A DNA stretch of 21,625 nucleotides, from contig DDSZ01000032.1 in NCBI GenBank assembly GCA_002344205.1, positions 750-22,374 of the forward strand, given 5' to 3'. The DNA is from Opitutaceae bacterium UBA2377. Its GTDB lineage: Bacteria; Verrucomicrobiota; Verrucomicrobiia; Opitutales; Opitutaceae. Shown here in pieces: positions 14,560 through 21,625 of this stretch. Numbering within the stretch: the stretch's first letter is position 1; each line of letters begins with the position of its first letter. The notes under the pieces are model-generated. The model was not told where the DNA came from. It was given only the letters and a program-made list of their open reading frames with translations, and made no database searches. The position numbers and the translations under genes are program-made.

Positions 14560-15486
14560 TCAGAGCAGGACTTCGCGGCCGTCGTTGGCGCGGGATTCGT
14601 TGGCGGCTTCGATGAAGCGGATGAGTTCGATGCTCTCCTCGGCAGGGACGGGCGGCTGGCGGGTGCGGAGGAATTCGAGCACGGCTTCGGCGAGACAGGC
14701 GAAGAAGCCCTTCTCCTCGGTCTGCACGTTCACGTGGGCGGTGGTTTTCTCGAAGTGCACGAGGCCGTGGTATTCGTAGTTGCCGGTGCGGTTGCAATGC
14801 ACGGAGCCGATGCGGCCGTCGGCCCAGACGCCGGTGATGAGGTCGAAGGTGTCGTTGCCCGTGCAGCGCACGCTGCGGCAGCCGGCGCCCATGGTGGTGT
14901 AGAGCATCTCGATCGGATGGATGCCATACCAGTAGAAGCCGGGGTTGGTGGGCTCGAAGGCGGCGGGGCCGTGGAACTGCGCGCCCTTCACGGTCGGCTT
15001 GGTCTCGGGCGTGACAATGCGCGTGAGCGCGCCGGTGAAACGCAGCGAGGAGGAGGTGAAGACGGGACAGCCGAATTTCTTCGCCACGGCGAAGATGGCG
15101 CGGGCGTCGGCCGTGCGCAGCGCGAAGGGCTTGTCCACGAACACCGGCTTGCCGGGGCCGGCGGCGGCGATGCGCTGGAACTGCTCAAGGTGCACGCGGC
15201 CGTCGAGCGAGGTGTGCAGGATGGCGTCGCTGGCGGCGACGACCGCCTCGATGGAGTCCATGATCTGCACGCCGTATTTTTCGCGCAGGTCCTTGGTGTA
15301 GCCGGGCACGCGGCCGATGCTAGACTCGAGGTCGTGCGAACCGCCGGGCCACGCGGCCACTACCTTCGCGCCATCGAGGTGGTGTTTGGCGTTCGGATTG
15401 TTGAACTCCTCGCTGAAGACGATGACGTGGGAGGTATCGAGGCCGATGAGGCCGAGTTTGAATTCGCGTTCGGGGGTGTTGCTCAT
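14560..15486 (-). CDS. Gfo/Idh/MocA family oxidoreductase (second copy, divergent)
   Basis: 308-aa NAD(P)-dependent oxidoreductase-like protein. The N-terminal Rossmann segment is LGLIGLDTSH (11-20), where the usual GxGxxG is reduced to G-L-D-T-S-H, a form found in one branch of the family. The conserved Lys is Lys119 in VDKPF, and YWYGIHPIEML places His190 at the expected catalytic position. It shares little sequence with the copy at 4957-6024, so this is not a recent duplication. It is upstream of the GH36-like gene on the same strand and may process the sugar that enzyme releases, or modify the glycoside before cleavage by oxidation (inference). The 98-bp gap upstream (15487-15584), after the PAP2 gene, holds no clear promoter or terminator. 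Confidence 0.87.
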   Translation of the reverse strand: MSNTPEREFKLGLIGLDTSHVIVFSEEFNNPNAKHHLDGAKVVAAWPGGSHDLESSIGRVPGYTKDLREKYGVQIMDSIEAVVAASDAILHTSLDGRVHLEQFQRIAAAGPGKPVFVDKPFALRTADARAIFAVAKKFGCPVFTSSSLRFTGALTRIVTPETKPTVKGAQFHGPAAFEPTNPGFYWYGIHPIEMLYTTMGAGCRSVRCTGNDTFDLITGVWADGRIGSVHCNRTGNYEYHGLVHFEKTTAHVNVQTEEKGFFACLAEAVLEFLRTRQPPVPAEESIELIRFIEAANESRANDGREVLL

Positions 15487-15584
15487 GGGTGGGAGTAAAT
15501 TCCGCGCCGGTTATGGGCACGGAAATCCCGTCCGACCAGCGCAGAGTGCGGCATCGGCGCAAAAACGCTCCGGTCTTCGTGCCG

Positions 15585-16340
15585 TCAGCGCAAGGGTCGC
15601 AGGCCGGGGATGCGGCGCAAAAGCAGAAAGATCAGCCAAGCCAGCGAAACGGTGATGAGCGTGTGGCTGAGGTAGTGGGCGCCTTTGGCGTTCTGGTAGA
15701 GCGCCATTATGCCGCCGACGCCCAGCCCGAGGGCGATGGCCAACCGCTGGCCTCGGCGAGTTCTGGCCAAACCGGCGAACGCGAGCAGCGCAAAGCCACC
15801 GCTGGCGTGACCGGCGGGCCAGCATTGACCGCGCAAAGGCGGACGGAAATCGGCCGGGTAGTTTTCCAGCACGCGGACATAAGGCATTTTTCCGCCGTAG
15901 CGTTGGATCTGGGCCGGGCAATACACGTTGGTGTATTGTTTGATCTCACCAATCGCGAGAGGCACCAGGCCAAGGGTGAAAAAACACACCAGCAGCCCGC
16001 GCCGGTCCTGCGTCCACCATGGCGCGGTTTTACGCCATTTGCCGGGCACCACCGCGATGAGCAGCAAGGCGAGCCCGCCCAGTATCAGCACAAATTTTGG
16101 TCCGGTATAAAAGAGCGCCCTCGGCACCGGGGCGAATGGGTCGATCAACCAGGTTCCGGCGGTGAAATTGTAGAACCGGTCCTGCACGAAGAGATCGAGG
16201 TGCGTGGTCTCGGCGATCAAAAAGACCAGGCCGAGAAACAGCAGCACAACCCACCAGGTGCGGTCGAGCGACCAAGGCCGATGGGTGATGCTTTCAGCGG
16301 GTCTGAGTGCGGTCATCAGGCAATTGGTTTTGCCGGCCAT
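15585..16340 (-). CDS. PAP2-family membrane phosphatase, atypical motifs
   Basis: 251-aa integral membrane protein with about six hydrophobic segments (for example 31-45, 83-98, 115-130, 183-191, 201-214, 228-241). PAP2 landmarks are present but modified: KX6RP reads Lys134...Cys141-Pro142 (KQYTNVYCP), PSGH reads PAGH at 175-178, and the last motif is YQNAKGAHYLSH with His222 kept but SR replaced by YQ and the final Asp by His226. Related proteins dephosphorylate undecaprenyl pyrophosphate or lipid A, or transfer phosphate. The gene overlaps the upstream transferase by 47 bp (23 bp if ATG 16316 is used), indicating translational coupling. Linkage with an LtaS/OpgB-like transferase and a two-component system suggests envelope lipid remodelling. 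Altered motifs leave the activity open. Confidence 0.82.
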   Translation of the reverse strand: MAGKTNCLMTALRPAESITHRPWSLDRTWWVVLLFLGLVFLIAETTHLDLFVQDRFYNFTAGTWLIDPFAPVPRALFYTGPKFVLILGGLALLLIAVVPGKWRKTAPWWTQDRRGLLVCFFTLGLVPLAIGEIKQYTNVYCPAQIQRYGGKMPYVRVLENYPADFRPPLRGQCWPAGHASGGFALLAFAGLARTRRGQRLAIALGLGVGGIMALYQNAKGAHYLSHTLITVSLAWLIFLLLRRIPGLRPLR

Positions 16341-18312
16341 GACGGATCAGCCAACCGGCAGTCTGATAGTAAGCGATGCTGTCCCGGAGCAGGCCGGGAT
16401 CCTCCGTCAGCAGCGAGGTTTCATGGGTTGCGGAATCGTAGGCGTAGGCGGCCTGGGATCGCACCGGTTGAAGCACACCCAAGCGGTCGCCGGTGAACAG
16501 GCCCAGTTTCTGATAGTTGGCGACAAGCGCCCGGCCGGGCAGGCGGGTTGTGGCGGGATCGAGCACATCCCGTCCGAAGAAGCGGCTCGGGTAGGACAGG
16601 TTTAGCAGCCCAAGCAAAGTGGGCGCGTAATCGATCTGACTCATGAGTGTGTCCACTTGGCCGGCGGGAATTTGTCCGCCGGGGGCGTAGATCAACATGG
16701 GAATATGATAGTTTTCCACCGGCAAGGTGGCGCGCCCGGCGCTGGCAGCACAATGATCGGCCACGATCACGAACACGGTGTCCCGAAACCATGGCCGGGT
16801 GGAGGCTTGGTCCAGGAAATCACCGATCGCCCAGTCGGTGTATTTCACGCCGCCCTCGCGTCCGGAAGTTTTCGACGGCAGATCAATCCGTCCGTCCGGA
16901 TAGGTGAAGGGCCGGTGGTTCGAGGTGGTCATCACAAAATGAAAGAAGAGCTTCCCGGCCGCGTGATCCCGGTCGGCTTCGCGCAGGGTCCAGCGAAACA
17001 GATCTTCATCGCAGGCACCCCAGACGTTGGCGAAGGAGATGTCTTCCTCGCCGACCGCCGTGCGGTCCACGACCCGGTAGCCGTTGCCGCCGAAGAAGGC
17101 GTTCATGTTGTCGAAATACCCAAAGCCGCCGTAGATGAAAGCGGTGTTGTAGCCTTCGCGGCGCAATACCGAGCCCAGGGTGAACAGTCCGGCGTTTTCG
17201 GGTCGTTTTACCAGCGAGCGTCCGGGGGTTGGCGGCACGGAGAGGGTGAGCGCTTCCATGCCGCGGTCCGTGCGGGTGCCGGTGGCGTAGAGCCGGTCAA
17301 AAACCAATGCCTGCGGGACGAGGGCATCAAGCCGGGGCGTCAGCCCCTCGCTGTTGCCGTAGCGTGCCAGAAATGAGGCGCTGAGGCTTTCGACGGTAAT
17401 TTGGATGACGTTGAGCCGCCGCGCGGGGCCTGGTTCTCGTGCCGGGACCACGCGGAGCAGATCGCGAGTCCGTGAATCCAAGGAGTGGGCGGAGTCGGCA
17501 CCGATCAATTCCGGCAACCGGGCAAAGGCCTCGTGATCGGGCAGCGTGGGATAAAACCGCTCGTAGTCCAATTCGTTGGCGCGAAACGCCGCAAAAAATG
17601 ACCAGGTGCCGTTTTTGGCCAGTTCGCGCGTGTAACTGTTGGCGAATTCGGGCAAGTGACGTTCCGAAAGGGCCAGGCCGGGCACCAGCAGCACACCGAC
17701 CCAGACGATGCCGGCGCGGAAGCGCTCCCGCCAAGGTTGGGCGGCATCATCGAGCCAGCGCCTGATCCAGGCGCGGCGGTTGAGGAACGCCTGCGCGCCC
17801 AGCGCCATCAACGCCACGCCGCCCAGCATCAGCGGCAACGGATAGGACTCCCGGATATTGCCGATCACCTCGGTGGTATAAACGAGGTAGTCCACTGCGA
17901 TGAAATTGAAGCGTGCGCCGAATTCATCCCAGAAGACAAACTCAGCCAGGGCGGTAAACAGCAGGCCGAAGCCGACGAGGAGCAGCGCGGCCTGTGCCGC
18001 CAGCCGCCCGGTCCAGTGGTCAAAGAATTTTTCCGGGAGCACGGCCAGCAGCATGACCGCCGGGATCAGCAGCCAGGCGGTGGTGCTGGCATCATACAAC
18101 AAGCCCCAGCCGAAGGCGGCCAGCAACGCGGGCGACCAGGATTGCTCATGAAACGAAACGATCAGGAGGCCGAGCCGCACGGCGGTGAAAACCGCCATGG
18201 CCACCCCGGCGATCAGCAGGGCGCCGCCCAGGCGGGATTCGAGCAAATTGGTGAGCAAACGACGGCCAGCCCCGGTCGGGGCGGACGAGTCAGACAACGC
18301 GGGATTTAGCAT
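16294..18312 (-). CDS. LtaS/OpgB-like membrane sulfatase-fold transferase
   Basis: 672-aa protein of the alkaline-phosphatase/sulfatase superfamily. Five predicted transmembrane helices occupy about 28-54, 62-91, 105-128, 158-178 and 200-218, followed by an extracytoplasmic catalytic domain. The metal ligand Glu308 is in QITVESLSAS, the likely nucleophile Thr348 in ATGTRTDRGMEALTLS, His466 in TSNHRPF, and Asp519-His520 in VIVADHCA. Such enzymes transfer phosphoglycerol or phosphoethanolamine from lipids onto glycans or lipid A. ATG 18312 is preferred: the upstream ATG at 18378 would place an AT-rich 16-bp palindrome inside the gene and add an uncharacteristic N-terminus. It is divergent from the response regulator and overlaps the PAP2 gene downstream. 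Donor and acceptor cannot be read from sequence. Confidence 0.87.
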   Translation of the reverse strand: MLNPALSDSSAPTGAGRRLLTNLLESRLGGALLIAGVAMAVFTAVRLGLLIVSFHEQSWSPALLAAFGWGLLYDASTTAWLLIPAVMLLAVLPEKFFDHWTGRLAAQAALLLVGFGLLFTALAEFVFWDEFGARFNFIAVDYLVYTTEVIGNIRESYPLPLMLGGVALMALGAQAFLNRRAWIRRWLDDAAQPWRERFRAGIVWVGVLLVPGLALSERHLPEFANSYTRELAKNGTWSFFAAFRANELDYERFYPTLPDHEAFARLPELIGADSAHSLDSRTRDLLRVVPAREPGPARRLNVIQITVESLSASFLARYGNSEGLTPRLDALVPQALVFDRLYATGTRTDRGMEALTLSVPPTPGRSLVKRPENAGLFTLGSVLRREGYNTAFIYGGFGYFDNMNAFFGGNGYRVVDRTAVGEEDISFANVWGACDEDLFRWTLREADRDHAAGKLFFHFVMTTSNHRPFTYPDGRIDLPSKTSGREGGVKYTDWAIGDFLDQASTRPWFRDTVFVIVADHCAASAGRATLPVENYHIPMLIYAPGGQIPAGQVDTLMSQIDYAPTLLGLLNLSYPSRFFGRDVLDPATTRLPGRALVANYQKLGLFTGDRLGVLQPVRSQAAYAYDSATHETSLLTEDPGLLRDSIAYYQTAGWLIRHGRQNQLPDDRTQTR

Positions 18313-18351
18313 GAAACCTTGGACCGGGGGCTCCGTCTTGCGGTTGGAAAA

Positions 18352-18367
18352 ATTACATAACTGTAAT
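18352..18367. promoter_or_regulatory. 16-bp palindrome between transferase and response regulator genes
   Basis: ATTACA-TAAC-TGTAAT is a perfect inverted repeat in the 119-bp divergent promoter region (18313-18431). It agrees at 12 of 16 positions with a palindrome at 21543-21558 upstream of the GT9 gene; both fit ATKACAWAAYTGTMAT. A shared operator for the local regulon is likely but unproven. Confidence 0.5.
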
Positions 18368-18431
18368 CCCGCCGACATGCACTTCCCGGGTTCAGGCGTG
18401 CATCACGGCGGGAAATCTGGTCCCTTGTCGT

Positions 18432-19106
18432 ATGCGGATTTTGGTCGTCGAAGATGAACCCAAGGTGGCGGCGTTTGTGCGATCGGGCCTGGAAGAGCAC
18501 GGCTATGGCGTGACGGTCCTCCAGCGCGGCGATGAGGCGCTGACCCGGCTTGGGGGCGAGGTCTTCGATGCGGTGCTGCTGGATGTCATGCTGCCGGGCC
18601 GGGATGGACTCAGCGTCCTGCGGAAGTTGCGGGCCAGGGGCAATAATGTGCCGGTGATCCTCCTGACGGCGCGGGGGGATCTGGAGGAACGGGTGGAAGG
18701 ATTGAACCTCGGCGCGGACGACTACTTGGCCAAGCCCTTTGCCCTGAGCGAACTGCTGGCCCGGTTGCGGGCGGTCGTGCGCCGGCGCACCGGGGTGGGC
18801 TCGACGCTGCTGGTGGAGGCGGATCTCACGCTGAACATCGCCACGCGCGAGGTGAAGCGCGGCGGGCGGATCATTGCGCTGACCCCGCGGGAGTTCTCAC
18901 TGCTCGAGTGTCTGCTGCGGGCTTCCGGCCGGCTGGTCACGCGCACGGAGATCATCCAGCAGGTGTGGGGCTACAGTTTCGATCCGGGGACCAATGTGCT
19001 CGATGTCGCGATCCAGCGGCTGCGGCGCAAGATTGACGACGGGTTTCCCGCTCCGCTGATCCAGACCGAGCGCGGTGTGGGCTACCAGCTCAAGGGCGAA
19101 ATGTAA
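18432..19106 (+). CDS. OmpR/PhoB-family response regulator
   Basis: 224-aa two-component regulator. The receiver domain (1-120) is canonical: acidic pocket Glu7-Asp8-Glu9, phospho-acceptor Asp51 in AVLLDVMLPG, Thr79 and Lys101 (YLAKPF). The winged-helix effector (about 130-222) shows ALTPREFSLLECLL, VTRTEIIQQVWG, NVLDVAIQRLRRKID and TERGVGYQLKG. It resembles the QseB/PmrA/CusR subgroup. Its TAA stop overlaps the start of the histidine kinase by one base (ATGTAATGG at 19101-19109), indicating an operon. It diverges from the LtaS/OpgB-like gene, which is the most likely target, together with the PAP2 gene. The signal is unknown; cation or envelope stress is typical for this subgroup. Confidence 0.96.
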   Translation: MRILVVEDEPKVAAFVRSGLEEHGYGVTVLQRGDEALTRLGGEVFDAVLLDVMLPGRDGLSVLRKLRARGNNVPVILLTARGDLEERVEGLNLGADDYLAKPFALSELLARLRAVVRRRTGVGSTLLVEADLTLNIATREVKRGGRIIALTPREFSLLECLLRASGRLVTRTEIIQQVWGYSFDPGTNVLDVAIQRLRRKIDDGFPAPLIQTERGVGYQLKGEM

Positions 19107-20509
19107 TGGCCTGGAAATTTCAGCACCGGATCGCGTTCTGGGTGGGGCTGTGCGCCACGGGGGCGTTGGTGCTTTTTGCCGTCGGCACCTTCGTCATGCT
19201 GCGGCCCGGCCTCCTGCAATTGATGGACGGCGAACTGGCCGAGGAGGCGGCGGAGTTTCAGACGGCGTTTCAACGGCAGGATTTTGTGGAAACGGAGTGG
19301 GACCACCATCCCTGGTTGGGGTGGCGCATTGTGCAAGCCGACGGCATGGTGCGGGCCGGCGGCCTGCGGCTCAGTGACTCGCTCGCCCAAGATATCGCCG
19401 GCAGGGCCGGCCCGCTGAGCGTGACAGAAAACGGCATGCGCTGGCGGCTGCAGGCGTTTCCGTTGGGGGCCGAAACCTTGGTGCTGGGCTACAATCAGGT
19501 GTGGGCCGACAATTTGGAGCGCAGATTGCTCCTGACCTACGCCTATTCGCTGCCTGCCATTGTGGCACTGGTTGTTCTCAGCGGGATTTGGTCGGCCCGA
19601 CGGGCTATCCGTCCGCTGGGCGGACTCACGGAAAAAGTGGAGGCCATCGGACCGCACGAGCTCGACCGGCGGGTGCCTGCGCCGGAGGCCGAGGACGAAC
19701 TGCGCCGGCTGGCCGTGGTGTTCAACGCCATGCTGGCCCGGCTGGAGCGCGCCTTTGCCCAGGCGAGAAATTTTGCGGGCGACGCCTCGCATGAGCTGCG
19801 CACGCCGCTCACCATCATGCGCGGCGAATTGGAAACCCTGCTGCGGGCCCCCGGGCTCACGGCCGACACCCGCGGCCGGCTCGTGAGCCTGCAGGAAGAA
19901 ATCGCCCGGCTGGACCGGATCACCGAACACCTGCTGCAACTGGCGCGGTTCGATGCCGGCCAAGGGTTGGGCCGGCGGCGGCCGGTGGATTTCTCCGCGC
20001 TGGTGGCCGAGACGGCCGAGGATGCCGAGTTGCTGGCGGCGGCGCGTGAGGTCCGGCTGGAAACCGCGCTGGAACCAGGCCTCCGGATCGAGGGCGACGC
20101 GGATCATCTGCGCCGCCTCTTGCTCAACCTGCTCGACAACGCCACGCGCCACAACCACCCCGGCGGCTATGTGCGCTGTGCGCTTTTCGCCGAGGCGGGA
20201 GCGCTGCGGTTGACCATTACCAACAGCGGCCGACCGATTCCGCCGACGGAGCGGGAGCGGCTGTTCGAGCGATTCTACCGCGCGGAGCGCGACGGCGCCC
20301 GTGAGGGCGGACACGGGCTCGGCCTGGCGCTCTCACGGCAGATTGCCCGCGCGCACGGCGGCGAACTGAGGTTGGGCGACGCCGGTGCCGGCGAAGTCAC
20401 GTTTGAACTTGTGCTGCCGCGGTCGGCGCCGGTTTCTCCGCCAGCTCCTGCAACACCGCCGGCACCTCCGGCCGGAGCAGGCTCCGGTGCCGCACCCCCG
20501 GCGGCATAA
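19106..20509 (+). CDS. Membrane sensor histidine kinase
   Basis: 467-aa partner of the adjacent response regulator. TM1 is about 10-32, followed by a periplasmic sensor of about 110 residues, TM2 at 141-163, HAMP (164-216), the dimerisation domain with the phospho-acceptor His229 in GDASHELRTPLTIM, and the ATPase domain with Asn345 (NLLDNATRHN), RLFERFYRAE and GGHGLGLALSRQIA. Kinases of this type end shortly after a FELVLP-like strand, here at residue 438. This protein continues for 29 more residues of Ala/Pro/Gly-rich sequence that is read antisense to the C-terminal coding region of the GT9 gene, a 113-bp convergent overlap. The tail is probably a by-product of that overlap rather than a domain (inference). 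Confidence 0.95.
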   Translation: MAWKFQHRIAFWVGLCATGALVLFAVGTFVMLRPGLLQLMDGELAEEAAEFQTAFQRQDFVETEWDHHPWLGWRIVQADGMVRAGGLRLSDSLAQDIAGRAGPLSVTENGMRWRLQAFPLGAETLVLGYNQVWADNLERRLLLTYAYSLPAIVALVVLSGIWSARRAIRPLGGLTEKVEAIGPHELDRRVPAPEAEDELRRLAVVFNAMLARLERAFAQARNFAGDASHELRTPLTIMRGELETLLRAPGLTADTRGRLVSLQEEIARLDRITEHLLQLARFDAGQGLGRRRPVDFSALVAETAEDAELLAAAREVRLETALEPGLRIEGDADHLRRLLLNLLDNATRHNHPGGYVRCALFAEAGALRLTITNSGRPIPPTERERLFERFYRAERDGAREGGHGLGLALSRQIARAHGGELRLGDAGAGEVTFELVLPRSAPVSPPAPATPPAPPAGAGSGAAPPAA

Positions 20510-21503
20510 AGCGCAGCGACCGCGGATGCTGCAGCAGCACCAGCACGGGCACGCCAAGCGCCGCCGCGATATGCAGGGGACCGGAGTCGGGAGTGATCAG
20601 GCGGTCACACTCCGCGAGCAGCGCGGCGCAGCGGGTCAGGGATTGGGGCGGCAGCACCCGCACCGGGCCTTTGGCCGCGGCTTGCATGACGGCCACCAGT
20701 TCCCGTTCCTCGGGCCCCACCAGCACCAAGGTCTGCCAGGATGTGCCGGCAAGGCCTTGCAGCAATTCCCGCCACTTGGCCGCGGGCCAGCGCTTTTCGT
20801 GATGGCCGCCGACAAACACGGCCAGCAAGGGACCGGCCTGCCGGGAAAATCCCAACGAAGCCAGCAGGGTTCGGGCATCCTCCCGGGCCGCCGGTGTGAC
20901 CTGCAGGCAGGTCTCCGGCGTCACGTTTACGCCCAATTGCGAGGCCAGCCAGGGGGCGGTGCCGTAGCCGTTGAGTCCGGCGGGCACGGGTAGCGGCAGC
21001 GTGAGCAGCCGGTCGGCCTTGCCCTGCGCGCCGGCGCGGTGCCGGGCGCCGCTGAGCCAGCCGTAGAGTGAGCCCGAAAAAGATTCCAGCGAACCGTCGA
21101 GGGCGAGATCGTAGCGGCAGCCGCGCAGTTCGCGCCAGAGGCGGACGGCCTTCCAAGGCGTGCGCAACCAGCGGCGTGAGAGCAGATGGACCCGCCCGAG
21201 GGGCAAACCCGCCAGCAGCGGTGCCGGGCCCTCGCCGACGAGAAAATCAATCGTGGCCTGCGGATACACGGCGCGGAGCACCGGCAGCAACGCGGTGGCG
21301 ATCACGATGTTGCCCAGCCGGTAATTGGCCCGGATGACGAGGATGCGGCGGATCTCGGCCGGCGGCGGCCAGACCACCGGGCCCGGCCGGGCCCGGTTGA
21401 GCAGGCGCGCGGACAGGCGGCGCATCCACCGGTTCAGCCGCTGGTGGAGCGGCCGGCCGGCCGGCGCAGTCGTAACCTCGGCGGTGGCATCCAAGGAAGG
21501 CAC
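20397..21503 (-). CDS. GT9 family glycosyltransferase (heptosyltransferase-like)
   Basis: 368-aa GT-B glycosyltransferase of the ADP-heptose:LPS type. The N-terminal Rossmann half begins RRILVIRANYRLGNIVIAT (52-70) and contains VYPQATIDFLVGEG; the C-terminal donor-binding half has KRWPAAKWRELL and the family signature ITPDSGPLHIAAALG at 303-317. Acceptors are usually the LPS inner core, though many GT9 members act elsewhere. GTG 21503 is the open-frame start; residues 1-50 are poorly conserved, so a start such as Met27 is possible. The GTG lies in the loop of a strong hairpin (21487-21517). The 3' end overlaps the kinase gene by 113 bp on the opposite strand. A palindrome similar to that at 18352 lies 40 bp upstream, suggesting co-regulation with the transferase. 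Confidence 0.9.
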   Translation of the reverse strand: MPSLDATAEVTTAPAGRPLHQRLNRWMRRLSARLLNRARPGPVVWPPPAEIRRILVIRANYRLGNIVIATALLPVLRAVYPQATIDFLVGEGPAPLLAGLPLGRVHLLSRRWLRTPWKAVRLWRELRGCRYDLALDGSLESFSGSLYGWLSGARHRAGAQGKADRLLTLPLPVPAGLNGYGTAPWLASQLGVNVTPETCLQVTPAAREDARTLLASLGFSRQAGPLLAVFVGGHHEKRWPAAKWRELLQGLAGTSWQTLVLVGPEERELVAVMQAAAKGPVRVLPPQSLTRCAALLAECDRLITPDSGPLHIAAALGVPVLVLLQHPRSLRFMPPGVRHRSLLRPEVPAVLQELAEKPAPTAAAQVQT

Positions 21504-21517
21504 GGTTCCTTGGATGC
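21487..21517 (-). promoter_or_regulatory. 12-bp hairpin enclosing the GT9 start codon
   Basis: GCATCCAAGGAA (21487-21498) and TTCCTTGGATGC (21506-21517) are perfect inverted repeats with a 7-base spacer. In the minus-strand transcript the 5' arm contains AAGGAA, a Shine-Dalgarno-like sequence, and the loop carries the GTG at 21503. Closed, the hairpin would hide the ribosome site. It applies only if GTG 21503 is the true start. Confidence 0.5.
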
Positions 21518-21542
21518 GGCCGGGCGTCCGAATCGGTGGAAA

Positions 21543-21558
21543 ATGACAAAATTGTCAT
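21543..21558. promoter_or_regulatory. 16-bp palindrome upstream of the GT9 gene
   Basis: ATGACAA-AA-TTGTCAT has perfect 7-bp arms and lies 40 bp upstream of the GT9 start. It resembles the palindrome at 18352-18367 (12/16 positions), suggesting one regulator acts at both promoters. The remaining bases to 21625 show no supportable gene. Confidence 0.5.
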
Positions 21559-21625
21559 CTCCGCGTCATGCTTGTGTGCGGCGGCTTCGGTCTTTTCATT
21601 GCGGCTGCCTCCGGCAGATATTTCC

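Noticed and set aside
21568..21625. Short plus-strand frame starting at ATG 21568 and running off the window
   Set aside because: Only 19 codons are visible; no conserved motif can be judged.

Overview
The window looks like chromosomal DNA from a GC-rich Verrucomicrobiota, most likely family Opitutaceae. This is inferred from the truncated TonB-dependent receptor with an SPFxV motif after its signal peptide, the carbohydrate gene content (Gfo/Idh/MocA proteins, PhyH + AraC pair, GH38 and GH36-like enzymes), the scarcity of Shine-Dalgarno sequences, and the high-GC codon use. No rRNA, tRNA, CRISPR array or intact insertion sequence was seen.

Region 1 (1-1858): the 5' part of an outer-membrane receptor (minus strand), preceded by about 280 bp packed with perfect inverted repeats, then a LuxR-type regulator with a degenerate receiver domain. 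An 18-bp palindrome lies in the regulator's promoter region, and a relaxed copy lies upstream of the receptor leader. Region 2 (1859-8147, plus): a sugar-catabolic run of GH38 alpha-mannosidase, Gfo/Idh/MocA oxidoreductase, divergent xylose-isomerase-like TIM barrel and enolase-superfamily enzyme. Region 3 (8148-10047): REP-like elements, then a divergent PhyH-type dioxygenase / AraC-family regulator pair. Region 4 (10075-11949, minus): an obviously lower-GC two-gene island, TcmP plus a three-Cys Gp37/Gp68 (DUF5131) protein, a module of unknown function that looks horizontally acquired. Region 5 (12069-15486, minus): a GH36-like glycosidase and a second Gfo/Idh/MocA protein, separated by a REPIN-like inverted repeat. 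Region 6 (15585-21503): an envelope-modification locus with a PAP2 phosphatase, an LtaS/OpgB-like membrane sulfatase-fold transferase, a divergent OmpR-type response regulator and histidine kinase, and a convergent GT9 (heptosyltransferase-like) gene.

Regions 1-3 and 5 fit uptake and breakdown of a mannose/galactose-containing glycan, with oxidoreductases and an acid-sugar-type enolase-superfamily enzyme suggesting an oxidative route. Region 6 fits lipid A/LPS or periplasmic glycan remodelling under two-component control. Two similar 16-bp palindromes, one between the transferase and regulator genes and one upstream of the GT9 gene, suggest a shared regulator. The best candidates for something undescribed are the three-Cys island, the structured receptor leader with mutually exclusive hairpins, the paired LuxR operators, and the GT9 start codon sitting in the loop of a 12-bp hairpin.
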